Shown one piece after another: positions 20,706-30,687 of a stretch of DNA of 64,000 nucleotides. This DNA comes from Isoetes taiwanensis (taxonomy: Eukaryota; Streptophyta; Lycopodiopsida; Isoetales; Isoetaceae). Under the pieces are notes generated by a model that saw nothing but the letters and a program-made list of their open reading frames with translations, searched no databases and was not told the DNA's origin. Every line of letters starts with the position of its first letter. Positions within the stretch are counted from its first letter, which is position 1. Made by a program: the position numbers and the translations under genes. The stretch lies in the NCBI GenBank assembly GCA_021234155.1, contig JAJEKV010000027.1, forward strand, positions 2,601,167 through 2,665,166, given 5' to 3'.

Positions 20706-22010
20706 TTGGCTAATGTCCATGCCACCACCGAGCTCAACAGCGTCGGGATACACCCTCCACATCTCAACCTCCACGCTCTCGGACATATCCGAATATTGCT
20801 GCAGAGGTGGAGCTTCTCAAAGTTCTTTGCTTCCTTACCATGCACTCCAGCTCCCTTGGATCCAGCTGATCCCTTTTCTCATGTGCCTCTGGAACTCCAA
20901 GAGGAGCTTGCCAAAATCAAAATTCCTTTAAGTCTGGCAACATTTTTAAAACTATGTCCTGCTCTCAAGGACCGGTTACCCCTCCCGACCGTTTTGGTTG
21001 GGGCAGTAGCTACCTCCACACCCACGGTCCATGCCACGGTGGGCAATCAACAAGTCAATCATGTTCAAATTGACGGGGGTAGTGCTGTAAATCTTATCAC
21101 GGATAAACTCCGCAAGCAAATGGGCATCAAACAACCCTATCGTGCCCCATATGACATCAAATTGGCTAATGGCCATATCACGCGACCTCAAGGCGTCACG
21201 CCTCTTCTTCACATCAACATTGGTGATCTCAGATTCCCTTTGGAATTTGGTGTTTGGAAAGCTGGAGAAGATCCAGGTGATTATGAAATGTTGGTCGGCA
21301 GACCTTTTCTCCGTCAGGCCAAGAGTATCCATTACTGGGCCACGGATCAGTTAGTCATTACAGATGGTCATCTCAATGCCACTATGGACTTGGAAACTGG
21401 CAAGATCATTTCGGTTGACAATGCTGAACCTTCTCTCTCCGACACCGATTCTGAGGAAGCCCAGAATATTTATCAAGTTCGGGCTCCTCCTGCGAGTCTG
21501 CCTCTGTCATCCTACCCTGAATATGCTGATCCTTGGGGAGAGATGACTCTTGATCAGGACCAGGCTGTGGCAACTTTGTTTGACCCCTACCTGGCTCCTT
21601 GCAATCGCATCCAACGTGTTGATCACTTTTCAGATGCAGAACTTCCTTCAGAAACAGTTGATGTCCATGCTGTCATGAAGCAATCTTTGCTTGATGACAA
21701 TCAGCAACCCCTCTTCTTCACCACGCAGAGCGCCACTCATCCTGTCATGTTTCAACCTCCTGCTCATATCGTTCAAGACACGGAAGTTATCCCACATATT
21801 CAGACTCCTGAAGTCGAGATTGTGGACGTTGGCAACAATCAGCCCGTCCGCCTTGCTGCCAATCTCCCAACACCCTATCGTAAAAGGGCCGTCATGCTGT
21901 TCAAAAAATTCAAACACATTTTCGCCTGGAGCTACAGAGACCTTCGGGGGATCAACAAAAACTTGGGGGAACTCACCATTCCTACCAAATCCGATGCACG
22001 TCCTGTATAG
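20706..22010 (+). CDS. P1 aspartic protease region
   Basis: Open frame of 434 codons. It contains EELAKIKIPLSLATFLKLCP (typical of the segment before OTA proteases), then HVQIDGGSAVNLITDKL with the active-site Asp at 21072-21074 in a DGGS context, and MLVGRPFLRQAKSIHYW, the C-terminal protease strand. A 300-residue linker rich in acidic residues and prolines leads to FKHIFAWSYRDLRGINKNLG, the start of RT. It ends at a TAG (22008-22010) that is present in all three copies. The first in-frame ATG is internal to the coding region, so translation probably begins further upstream. Confidence 0.85.
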   Translation: MANVHATTELNSVGIHPPHLNLHALGHIRILLQRWSFSKFFASLPCTPAPLDPADPFSHVPLELQEELAKIKIPLSLATFLKLCPALKDRLPLPTVLVGAVATSTPTVHATVGNQQVNHVQIDGGSAVNLITDKLRKQMGIKQPYRAPYDIKLANGHITRPQGVTPLLHINIGDLRFPLEFGVWKAGEDPGDYEMLVGRPFLRQAKSIHYWATDQLVITDGHLNATMDLETGKIISVDNAEPSLSDTDSEEAQNIYQVRAPPASLPLSSYPEYADPWGEMTLDQDQAVATLFDPYLAPCNRIQRVDHFSDAELPSETVDVHAVMKQSLLDDNQQPLFFTTQSATHPVMFQPPAHIVQDTEVIPHIQTPEVEIVDVGNNQPVRLAANLPTPYRKRAVMLFKKFKHIFAWSYRDLRGINKNLGELTIPTKSDARPV

Positions 22011-22774
22011 CAACGACAGTACCGGCTCAACCCCAATTACCGTGATCGCGTCAAAGCAGAAATTGACAAACTTCTTGCTGCAGGTTTGATCTATGAGGTC
22101 AAACATTCTGAATGGGTGAGCCCCATAGTCATTTAAGATCCGCGTTTGCGTGGACTACCGAAAACTCAATCAGGCCACGGAGCGTGATCATTTCCCACTT
22201 CCCTTCACAGACCAGGTTCTGGAAGAGGCGGCCATGAGATGTACTCCTTCATGGATGGTTTTTCTGGCTACAATCAAATCTCAATCAAAGAATCTGATCA
22301 ACTCAAGACTACTTTTACCACCCCGTGGGGTACTTTTGCCTACAAGGTGGTTCCTTTTGGGTTATCAAACTCTCCATCAACGTTTCAATGCATCATGCTC
22401 TCAGTTTTTTATGATTTTATGAAGGAAAATCCCTTCCTGCAAATTTTTCAAGATGACTTCTCTGCCTACAGTTCCATGGATGACCATTTGGATAAATTGG
22501 AACTTGTCTTTCAGAAATGTGATGAGTCTGGCATTAGTCTCAATCCAGAGAAATGCACCTTATGCGTCACCTCCGGTGTTCTGTTAGGACATGTTGTCAG
22601 CAAAGCAGGTATCACCACGGATCCTGCCAAAATCAGTTGTGTGCTCAAAGCTCAAGCACCAGCCAATATCAAGGAGACACGCTCTTTCCTGGGTAAGGTA
22701 AATTATTACTCCACCTTCATTCCTGGACTCGCAGCCATTCCTGGAATTCCCAGGCGGATGCTGCTTTCCAACAG
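22011..22774 (+). pseudogene. P1 reverse transcriptase
   Basis: After the shared TAG the frame continues QRQYRLNPNYRDRV and SEWVSPIVI, then a second stop and a frame change; the expected KKKNG segment before KIRVCVDYRKLN is absent. From 22239 an open frame gives MYSFMDGFSGYNQIS, TTPWGTFAYKVVPFGLSNSP and the catalytic FQDDFSAYS (22446-22472), then the thumb with NPEKCTLCV and FLGKVNYYSTFIPGLAAI. Copy 1 additionally lacks about 45 bases after GLAAI that copies 2 and 3 keep, probably deleted between short CCTGG-type repeats. Confidence 0.85.
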
Positions 22775-24607
22775 TTGAAGCTTTTGCTTACTCAGGCCCC
22801 GGTTCTTGTTCCTCCTCAATGGGACAAGCCCTTTCATGTTCATGTTGATGTCTCGGCGTTTGCTATTGGAGCTGTTCTTTCTCAAACATATGATGCGCAC
22901 ACTGACAAACCAAACAGATATGCCAGCAGAAAACTCAATCCTACTGAGCGCAACTACTCTGCCACGGAGCGAGAGGCCTTGGGTTTAATTTTCTGTGTCC
23001 AACGGTTCCGTCACTATCTCTTAGGCAGTCAGATCAAGTTCTTTGTTGACCACCAAGCACTCCTTTACTTGATCAACAAATCCACGCCCACGGGCCGAAT
23101 TGCTCGTTGGGTCCTCCTTCTGCAAGAATTCGCGCCTTTTGAAATTGTTCATAAGGCAGGAAAATCTCATGTCGTACCGGATTATCTTTCACGCATCCAC
23201 ACAGATGATCCCTCCACGGGAGTTTCAGACGCATTTCCTGACGCTCAACTCTTTCTGGTCATGGCCACACCACATTGGTTCCACAACTTTCAGCAGTATC
23301 TCCTTACAGGTGCTCTTCCATCAGAAGACGCCACGCTCTCTCCAGAAAAGCTTAAATCCCGTCAACGTCAATTTCTTCGCGAGGTCCGTCACTACACCAT
23401 GGTTGCAGGCCATCTTTACAAACGCGGCAAGGATACAGTTCTTCGACGATGTGTTCTTCCTCATGAGGTCCCAGATATTGTCGGAGAAGCATATGAAGGG
23501 CTTAGTGGTGGTCATTTTCATGGTGACACCACGGCACGCAAAATCCTTCTCGCAGGTTATTTCTGGCCCACGCTTTTCAAAGACGCTCACGCTCATGCCC
23601 GCACGTGTGATGTATGTCAGCGTGTGGGAAGGCCCACGGCCCGTGACGCTCTTCCCTTGACGCCGGTCGCCACGCCACTTCCCTTCAGCAAATGGGGAAT
23701 GGATTTTGTGGGACCCATTGATCCTCCTGCGCGGCACACCCGTGCCCGCTACATTCTGGTTCTCACTGACTACGCTACCAAATGGGCGGAAGCTTGCGCA
23801 CTTCCAGACAACACTGCAGCAAGCACAGCCAAGGTCATCTATACGCATATCATCACGCGTTTTGGCTGTCCCACGGAGCTGGTCAGTGATCGAGGTGTTC
23901 ATTTTGTCAATCATACTATAAAGGAGCTGACGGATTATCTGCTGATACATCATCACAAAAGCACACCTTACTATCCTCAAGGAAATGGTTTGGCTGAAAG
24001 CACCAACAAGACTCTCGTCACTATTCTCAAGAAAATTTGTGATGCTTCTCGCACCGACTGGCACAACAAGCTTCCCACTGTTCTTTGGGCTTACAATACG
24101 AGTTTTAAAATTGCTACTGGCCACACTCCTTTCAAGTTGGTTTATGGTCAAGAAGCTCTTATGCCCTTTGAATATATTCTTCCGACTCTCCGTTTCCAAC
24201 TTGCTACCGCACATAATCCACCTGCTGCACTCAAGGAAAGGGTTTATCAATTGGAACAGTTGGATGAACTTCGGCGAGATGCTTACATTCGTGTTCTTCA
24301 TGGACAACAGTTGCAGAAATCGTTACATGACAAACATCTCAAGACAAAAACATTCAAAGAAGGTGATTTGGTTCTTCTTTATGATTCTCGCTACAAAAAT
24401 TTTCCGGGCAAGTTAAAATTCAGGTGGCTTGGCCCTTATCAAATTATTCAAGTTGTTCAACCTAGTGTTTTCAAGCTCGCTGAGTTAGATGGCACTCCAT
24501 TACCTACATTGGTTAATGGCTTTCGCCTCAAACAATTTCATACAACCGAAAGTGACAATGATCCACCAGATGCAGTTCCAGACACAGACACAACAGATAG
24601 TGACTAA
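22775..24607 (+). CDS. P1 RNase H-integrase ORF
   Basis: Open frame of 610 codons, the best-preserved pol segment in the window. RNase H: FHVHVDVSAFAIGAVLSQ (catalytic Asp), SATEREALGLIF (Glu), KFFVDHQALLYL (Asp), all intact. Integrase: HFHGDTTARKIL...YFWP and CDVCQRVG (HHCC zinc region, about 23510-23620), GMDFVGP (first Asp), SDRGVHFVNH (second Asp), YYPQGNGLAESTNKTL (Glu), then FKEGDLVLLYDSR and WLGPYQII in the C-terminal domain. No chromodomain; it ends in an acidic tail. This is typical of the Tat/Athila branch. Confidence 0.93.
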   Translation: MKLLLTQAPVLVPPQWDKPFHVHVDVSAFAIGAVLSQTYDAHTDKPNRYASRKLNPTERNYSATEREALGLIFCVQRFRHYLLGSQIKFFVDHQALLYLINKSTPTGRIARWVLLLQEFAPFEIVHKAGKSHVVPDYLSRIHTDDPSTGVSDAFPDAQLFLVMATPHWFHNFQQYLLTGALPSEDATLSPEKLKSRQRQFLREVRHYTMVAGHLYKRGKDTVLRRCVLPHEVPDIVGEAYEGLSGGHFHGDTTARKILLAGYFWPTLFKDAHAHARTCDVCQRVGRPTARDALPLTPVATPLPFSKWGMDFVGPIDPPARHTRARYILVLTDYATKWAEACALPDNTAASTAKVIYTHIITRFGCPTELVSDRGVHFVNHTIKELTDYLLIHHHKSTPYYPQGNGLAESTNKTLVTILKKICDASRTDWHNKLPTVLWAYNTSFKIATGHTPFKLVYGQEALMPFEYILPTLRFQLATAHNPPAALKERVYQLEQLDELRRDAYIRVLHGQQLQKSLHDKHLKTKTFKEGDLVLLYDSRYKNFPGKLKFRWLGPYQIIQVVQPSVFKLAELDGTPLPTLVNGFRLKQFHTTESDNDPPDAVPDTDTTDSD

Positions 24608-24746
24608 AAAGCGGCATATTTATATTATCGAGGTGAAATTTTTACAAAATGTGAGCAGCGCCCATCTATTTCCGCTATGGGCAGAGCCCTATTAACAAAA
24701 AACGGGCTGAGCGCCCTATACACAAAATCCTAAATTTTAACACCCT

Positions 24747-25013
24747 CTACTCTGGGTTGGGAGCAGAGGTGATGCGCAGGATATGGTACCAGTTGTGCTC
24801 GGGATCCCAGCGAAGGTGAATCACCACCTCCATCCCGTTGGTATGGGGATCGGGATGCTCAGCCATCCCCCGGCACCACCCATCCATGGCAATGCCACGG
24901 TTGTGGCACCTCCACAGGTCCAAGCAGTCCATCTTGCATGTTATCCACTCAAGGCAGTTCGAAGGCATGGTGCACTTGTTGTGAAGTCCAGCAGCAGACA
25001 TACTGAGCCCCAT
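24747..25013 (-). CDS. Antisense Cys-rich 88-aa ORF, unknown function
   Basis: ATG at 25013 (ATGGGGCTC...), 88 codons. Six Cys and several His are grouped as C-x5-C-x5-C-x3-C-x5-CH-x9-C, around MDCLDLWRCHNRGIAMDGWC, followed by HPDPHTNG and VIHLRWDP, which looks like a small zinc-binding protein. The first possible start lies about 30 bases from the palindromic TATA site at 25043-25050. The frame is kept in P2 (50473-50748) and shifted by one base in P3. It is antisense to the ORF2 leader. It may be a chance ORF; I recognise no family. Confidence 0.4.
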   Translation of the reverse strand: MGLSMSAAGLHNKCTMPSNCLEWITCKMDCLDLWRCHNRGIAMDGWCRGMAEHPDPHTNGMEVVIHLRWDPEHNWYHILRITSAPNPE

Positions 25014-25042
25014 CGGGTGTCTCAGCTTCACCCACTGTTTGT

Positions 25043-25050
25043 CTTATATA
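25043..25050. promoter_or_regulatory. Bidirectional TATA site in P1
   Basis: CTTATATAG on plus and CTATATAAG on minus: a near-palindromic TATA box facing both ORF2 (plus) and the Cys-rich ORF (minus). It is identical in P2 (50778-50785) and P3 (63346-63353) with at least 20 conserved bases each side. Confidence 0.55.
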
Positions 25051-25671
25051 GCCAACCGAGGACCTCCCTGTCGACGTGGACCAATCAGAAAATTCGCCAA
25101 CGTGTTAGCAATGCAAGGCTCTTTCTAATTCCAGAATCCTTTCTCACGCCGCATATCTAGCCTTGGTACCTTCTGACAATTCCTTTTTATGCTATCCCGC
25201 CTCGAGTTGCCGACATTAAATGACATTCCCTCCTTTCAAGCCCGTCAGTCATTAATATGGGTACATCTGCCACCTGTCACATCAGCTTGTTAAGTTCACG
25301 TTTCATCTCCACCGTTCATCGCTTTTCCCTTAACTGTTTGGGGGACCTAGCTTTCCGCCACCTGGCCACATCCACGGCTGCTGTTTCCTCTTCATCACGC
25401 CTCTTCACCAACACTTGCGCGCCCTAAAACCTTTTCGTCTGTCTTTTCCTCCCACTTCCACTCTTCCTCCTCCGGCCGCTCACGCCAAGTTCATCACATC
25501 TCTGTTCCGCAGTATTTCCAAATGGCCACCACACAAAGATTTCCTCAGCTTCAATCCTCTGCTCCACGAGATCCGGCTCTTTTTTAGTCGACAAACTTCA
25601 CCGCACCAACTTTCAGAGAAACCCTAACGGGCCCGAGTCGAGATGTTGCAGAACGCCATGGGCTGCTCTTC

Positions 25672-27483
25672 ATGTCCACCATGGACCTGCCTGCACCAAA
25701 TCTAGTGCAACTCCGCCAGTTTGTGGCTCATATGGTTAACACAACCGATGGCTATGAGACCACAGTTGATGGGACCAAAATTTCGCTTACCGCGGGCCTC
25801 CTTTCTGAGGTATTTAAAATTCCCTTTCGGAGACCTTGTTTATCTTGCATTGCAATCAATGATCAGGATGTCTCTGTGTATGGCGCACTTCCTTACCAAG
25901 CCACTGTCCACCGGCTTTCCAACATCGCCAAACCTCATGACTCTTTTGTCAAATTCTTATGGAGAAAATTCTATGGGTATTCTATCAAGAACACCCACAT
26001 CAATAAACCCTTCTACAATGTTGTCATCATGGCAATCAATTCCCCTCTTGATCTGGACTGGAACCACATTTTGCTTTTCTGTCTTCTTCACGAAATTGAT
26101 CGAGTCCGGGCGAATCCTTCTTCAAGCTCTGAAACCTCTATGGGAGCCCATTTGCAAGCCCTCATCCGTCATCACTGCCCTACCCCTGTCTCTTCCAGAT
26201 CCTCCACACAGTCTTATCATACTCTTCCCAAAAACCCTACGGGGGAACCTTCAAAAAATCCACAATCCTCTCATCCTTCTCCAAAAAAAACCACCTCCCA
26301 TGTCACCCTTTCGTCCACTGACACCATGCCCCGTCATTCTCATGCAAACTCTCAGACATCACAGACACAACATCAGCAGGGCCCTGTACCACCTCCTACA
26401 CGGCAGGCCCTCTATCAATATCAGCAAGAAGTTCAAGCAGCTGTCCACCAGTTTCAAGCCTCCAACGAAACATTTATGAATGAAGTTCAAGCTTACATGG
26501 AAGCCTCAGAGGCTGCTCGCAGGGGTTTCCAAGCTGCAACTGCGCGCATCATCTCCCTGGAAGATCAACTGCAAGACAAGCATGGGGCTCTGTTACAGAC
26601 CCGTGACTCTCTCAAAGACGCCACAGATCTCCAGAAGACCCTGGAAGATCTGGTGTTACAGCTCAAAGCCAAGGACACCCGCCTTGAAGCACAAGAGAAA
26701 GCATTCAGCGACACTCAGAAGCTGTACACAGAGCTTTCTCAGAATTACACATCTCAGGTCCACGACCTTACCGAGCGCACGGCTCGCATCACGGAGTTGG
26801 AGACTCAGCTCTCCACGATGACCGGTCAACTCCAGCTCCTCCAGAACCAACTTCATGATGCAGACAAGCAGAAAATCATTGATGATGCAGAAATTGCCAA
26901 TCTTCGGCTTCAACATGCTACTCATGCCGCATCATCCTCTCAGGGCACCGTCTCTCAACGCCGGGCCAAGGATCAGTCACGCCTTTTACTTGAAAAAGAA
27001 AATCAGATCCATAACCTGAAACTCCAGCTCCAGCACGCTATTCAATCTGCGGAGGATGCTCAACAGAAGCAGGATGGCTATCTTGACATAGCAGTCCGCA
27101 TTACAGAAGATTTCTGCCGTCCCACTAGCTATTTGGATTATGTGGTTGCCCGACGCCACCAATTCCTTCTGAAGTGGTATGCCGCAGGCGGTCAAGTCAA
27201 TACACAACCTTTACGCAGTGGGGACTTTCTCCGGATCTGGCCAGACCTCTCCGTTGCAGATAAAGGCTTGCTTTGTGCCCCTTTGGTCTATGAGCAGGTC
27301 ACCTGTGAAGACCCTGACTTATTCACTTTCAGGGTTGTTCAGCTCATGGCCTATGTCTTCCATAATTTTTATCTGGCTGACACGCAAGATCAATTCAGTG
27401 ATGAAGCCCACCACATTTTTCAGGGTGACTCTAATCTTTGCTTGGCATTACGAGGATTCCAACCCATATTTCAGCAATCATGA
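25672..27483 (+). CDS. P1 ORF2, N-terminal part: coiled-coil protein in env-like position
   Basis: Open frame of 603 codons after pol. Residues 1-150 form a folded-looking domain (DGTKISLTAGLLSEVFKIPF, then VHRLSNIAKPHDSFVKFLW), reminiscent of N-terminal domains of plant retroelement accessory proteins, low certainty. Residues 160-240 are Ser/Pro/Thr/Gln-rich. Residues 250-450 are predicted coiled coil with repeated heptads (LEDQLQDKHGALLQTRDSL, ITELETQLSTMTGQLQLL). From 470 a second folded region follows (YLDYVVARRHQFLLKWYAAG). No signal peptide or membrane segment is visible, so env-like describes position only. Start at 25672; the next ATG at 25681 has the better context (ACCATGG). Confidence 0.75.
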   Translation: MSTMDLPAPNLVQLRQFVAHMVNTTDGYETTVDGTKISLTAGLLSEVFKIPFRRPCLSCIAINDQDVSVYGALPYQATVHRLSNIAKPHDSFVKFLWRKFYGYSIKNTHINKPFYNVVIMAINSPLDLDWNHILLFCLLHEIDRVRANPSSSSETSMGAHLQALIRHHCPTPVSSRSSTQSYHTLPKNPTGEPSKNPQSSHPSPKKTTSHVTLSSTDTMPRHSHANSQTSQTQHQQGPVPPPTRQALYQYQQEVQAAVHQFQASNETFMNEVQAYMEASEAARRGFQAATARIISLEDQLQDKHGALLQTRDSLKDATDLQKTLEDLVLQLKAKDTRLEAQEKAFSDTQKLYTELSQNYTSQVHDLTERTARITELETQLSTMTGQLQLLQNQLHDADKQKIIDDAEIANLRLQHATHAASSSQGTVSQRRAKDQSRLLLEKENQIHNLKLQLQHAIQSAEDAQQKQDGYLDIAVRITEDFCRPTSYLDYVVARRHQFLLKWYAAGGQVNTQPLRSGDFLRIWPDLSVADKGLLCAPLVYEQVTCEDPDLFTFRVVQLMAYVFHNFYLADTQDQFSDEAHHIFQGDSNLCLALRGFQPIFQQS

Positions 27484-28175
27484 TCAAACTCACACCTTTT
27501 TGCCGAGTACATGCCCGAGTTGGCACATCAATTACCTTTTATGGCGCGTAAACACCGGCCAGTGCGGAAACTCTTAGCAAATCCGGAAGATCTTCAATTT
27601 GCCCAGATATATATGCAACACTTAGGTGGGTATAATCGATTCGCGGGCTCGCTTGAAAGCAAGACCCAACCCGCGGGATGGGTCAATCCTGCGGGTATAT
27701 TCATAACTCGGGGAGCCCAATGGGACCATTGGTGTCGTGCATTGGATCAAGACCTTGTTCGGGAATTTGAGAGCTTGCTCAGTTCCCCACGCCCGCGGGT
27801 GCAGCGCGATCACCCTATGCTTCATTGGGGGCACCTGCCCGCCCACGGTTTCTCACCTCCGACTGGCGTCTTCACTTCTGGACACCCGTTATGGACGGCC
27901 ATGCTGGGTGGACTCCTCCTCAAACTGCCACCGATCTTCGATGGGATCCACGCTTTGTGCGACGCTCCCATTGGGAAAATGGTGCCACTCTGGACCATAC
28001 TGAAAACTGGATTTATGTAGCAAATGAGCGTGGTTGGCAGACGCCTGCGCAAGCAGTCTATGGCCTCACTCTTTTCTTGGAACGAGCTGCCACCTCACCT
28101 GATCCCTCGGTCCATCGTCAAGCAGGTTTTTGTGCTGCTCTCAAATGCCTTTTGGTAAGCTCCCTAAATAGGCAG
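27484..28175 (+). pseudogene. P1 ORF2, middle part, shifted frames
   Basis: Continuation of ORF2 in two further frames: 27511-28020 (MPELAHQLPFMARK, then FAQIYMQHLGGYNRFAGSLE and WDHWCRALDQDLVREFESLL) and 27825-28175 (DWRLHFWTPVMDGHAGWTPP, HWENGATLDHTENWIYVANE). The T element interrupts it after AALKCLLVSSLNRQ. P2 shows the same sequence without the interruption at about 53,920. Confidence 0.65.
28171..28175 (+). other. Left target-site duplication of T (GGCAG)
   Basis: GGCAG immediately before the TG of the left T LTR; matched by GGCAG at 41344-41348 after the right LTR. The uninterrupted site is seen in P2 near 53,923 (AAATAGGCGCCCC, with the CAG altered). Confidence 0.9.
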
Positions 28176-28935
28176 TGTTGAGGGTATTCCTGGCAATCCC
28201 TCAACTGGAATGGTATAGGACCTCCAGGTTGCTTTAGGCAACCACTCTATGCTCAAAATTTGCAGAAACAACCTTCAAAGAATCTGTTAGAACCAGTTTC
28301 CCAAATTGGAAAAAAATGCACAGTGCTAACCTTTAGATTCTGAGCAATATAAATTGATTTTTTTTTTGAAATCAATGCAATAGTATACTAGACAATTGAT
28401 GTGATATATGTGCAAAATATATTCTGAAGTCAGATATCATTTGGCACTTTAAAATCACACGACTGACTAGGTCAGAATTTGGTCAATGATCTCGGCAGAG
28501 AGCTCTTTTTTGCAGAATTCTTTAGGAATATCTTTTTTGAATGAAACCACCTGGGAAAGTATTAAAGGGTCTAAAGGGTCACGTGCAAACACTAATACAG
28601 TCTAGAGATAAAGATATTTTGGAACTATGGGATTTTATGAACTGACAGACTATGTCTTTTGCCACAGAGAATGCTTTTTTCAAATTTTATCGATATTTAA
28701 ATAGGAAAACTATGCAAAAGGAGCGGTGAGATATCCTAAATCAACCCTTGCTATTAAAACCACTAGAGCTTTGGAGTTCAACTATAGAGTATGCAATGGT
28801 GCGATTAAAGTGATGAGATCTGGAATGGCATTATGGTGAGCAGAGTTTTTTCTTTATTAACCATAGAACAGTGTTGATTGATATGCATACTAGTTGAAGG
28901 AAACGAAATAAGCTATTTTTTGAATTTTCTTTAGT

Positions 28936-28965
28936 AACAAGGTTTAAAATGAAACGCACTTATTT
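28936..28965 (+). repeat. Left terminal inverted repeat
   Basis: 30-bp TIR starting AACAAGG and containing GAAACGCACTTATTT; one mismatch to the right copy. Just inside, AGAAGTGCGTTTT pairs back with the AAACGCACTT of the TIR, giving a subterminal hairpin. Confidence 0.9.
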
Positions 28966-29063
28966 AAGAAGTGCGTTTTGAAAGATCCTTCTAAAAATTT
29001 ACAAAATTCTAAAATACCCTAAAAAGGACTCTTTTACTATCTTGTGTCTAAAGATTTATAAAA

Positions 29064-29333
29064 TTGCTCATGAAAACAGACATTTTAGGAAGACTTAACA
29101 TTAAGGAGAAGAACAACAAAGAAAAATATCTCATTTTAGAGGGGAAAAGGACCACTGGCCAAAGCCAAAGATTTATTATGGGGCAAACTCGTATGAAAAA
29201 ATTAGGCGCTTTTGTATCTTATCCCTTAGAACGTTTATATTGGTACGTTATAGAAGACAAAAAATTTGTTATTTCACAACCATTTTGGCTAAACATCCTA
29301 ATTGACCTTAAAAGACATTGGGAGGCAGGTTGA
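29064..29333 (+). CDS. Hypothetical 89-aa ORF in the TIR element
   Basis: Open frame starting MLMKTDILGRLNIKEK, Lys-rich at first, with LGAFVSYPLERLYWYVIEDK and a hydrophobic FWLNILIDL near the end. No transposase motif or family recognised. No matching copy elsewhere in the window. It may be part of a captured or decayed gene. Confidence 0.3.
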   Translation: MLMKTDILGRLNIKEKNNKEKYLILEGKRTTGQSQRFIMGQTRMKKLGAFVSYPLERLYWYVIEDKKFVISQPFWLNILIDLKRHWEAG

Positions 29334-29439
29334 ACAAACTGCTTGAATGAAAAATTATTGTTTTGCATCATATGGTATTACAAATGATAATACATCCACG
29401 AAATCATGCGGAGTTAGTTGAAGTTCCAACCGGCGATGC

Positions 29440-30116
29440 CGTATAAATTTATAACGAGGAAATGAAGTTGAAGTAGTGAAGAAGCTCTGTGATTACATGG
29501 CCTTCTTTGTTGTTCTAGGAGATGTATTCATCATGTCTTTGGGCTTGCACAATACCAATCCACAATATAGTGATGTTGAGAAGATAGTCAAGCTCCTTGT
29601 CAATGTTGAGAGTCTTCAGCACAATTCCATCATCTCAGAAAGTGAAGGGCGTCCTTTGCACATTTCTCCACATGTTAATATATATATATATTCAATATAT
29701 ATACGTTCACATATTTGTATATATAAAAAAAAAAACGGTATAAATTTATACCGCAGGAAGTCTCGCGGTATAGATTTATACCGCAAGACTTCTCTTTTTT
29801 TCGGATATATATATGTAAATATATATGTTATATATATATTATATATTTATATAATATACATATATATATATCTTTGGTATAAATTTATACCGAGAAAACT
29901 CTTGCGGTATAAATTTATATATATACAAATCCTCTTCTTGGGTATAAATTTATACATCTTCGAGTCCTTTTTTCAGTATAAATTTATACCGCTCGAGTTC
30001 TTTTGTTGTATAAATCTATACCGCTCAAGTCTTCTTGCGGTATAAATTTATACCGTGCGAACTCTCTAGCATACTATGTCCACATATTACTATCTATTAA
30101 GGTATAAATTTATACC
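29440..30116. repeat. Array of the palindrome GGTATAAATTTATACC
   Basis: Ten occurrences, perfect or with one to three changes, at about 29440, 29737, 29767, 29876, 29906, 29941, 29975, 30007, 30039 and 30101. Between 29876 and 30054 the spacing is a regular 30-35 bases. The separators are related too (CGCAAGACTTCT, CGCTCGAGTTCTT, CGCTCAAGTCTTCTT). A+T-rich TATATA runs lie between 29680 and 29870. An open frame (29476-30045) crosses the array, but its second half is repeat-derived. Confidence 0.85.
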
Positions 30117-30687
30117 ATCTTGAAATTTATTTGGAAGAAACTAAAGACTACAGAGAACAAATAAATTACAAAGTTTAAAAAAGTCCAGATTGGATACATA
30201 CGTCGCCATCGCGGTATACAGAAGTCTATAGCAAGCTGGAGGAGCAAATAAGAGCAAGTGTATAAAGCAAAGCGCAAGCATCTTCGACTTCACCTCGCGT
30301 GTGAGGCATACTTTAAGGTGACAATATTTGCTTCATTGAGGCAATATCAAAATGTGTTGCATTTTTTGCAATTTTGTTCATAATTTTGTAGTGAATTTAT
30401 AAACTTTGAACTAAATACGTTTTTGGGCACTCCTAGCGCTTGCTGTTTTTTTTCAATGTCTATTTTGTTTTGTCCTTAAAAATATTACTATTTCTCAAAC
30501 CAAACTAGGGGGCCAAAAAATGGTACCAAACAATTTTGAATGGAAGTGAGAAGTTCAAATTCCCCTCAAAAATGGTGCCTAAAATATTCAAATTGTCACA
30601 CTTGTCACAAATATACCAAGAAAAGGGCATTTTTTAAGGGAATTTTAGGGAATCTTTCAAAGATTCCTTTTGAAGTGCGTTTGCAGC

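Larger units (their letters stand above)
24608..25671 (+). other. P1 intergenic region between pol and ORF2
   Basis: About 1 kb with a TATA element at 25043-25050, an antisense ORF (24747-25013) and, from 25300 to 25640, C+T-rich sequence resembling a plant 5' leader. It is highly conserved in P2 (50345-51410) and P3 (62905-63970). It looks like an internal promoter and leader for ORF2. Confidence 0.55.

Noticed and set aside
23321-24307. 328-codon minus-strand frame
   Set aside because: It lies opposite the intact RNase H-integrase ORF with all catalytic motifs; antisense shadow.
29680-29870. TATATA runs as a promoter
   Set aside because: Simple TA-rich repeat between palindromes; no ordered promoter context or supported gene downstream.
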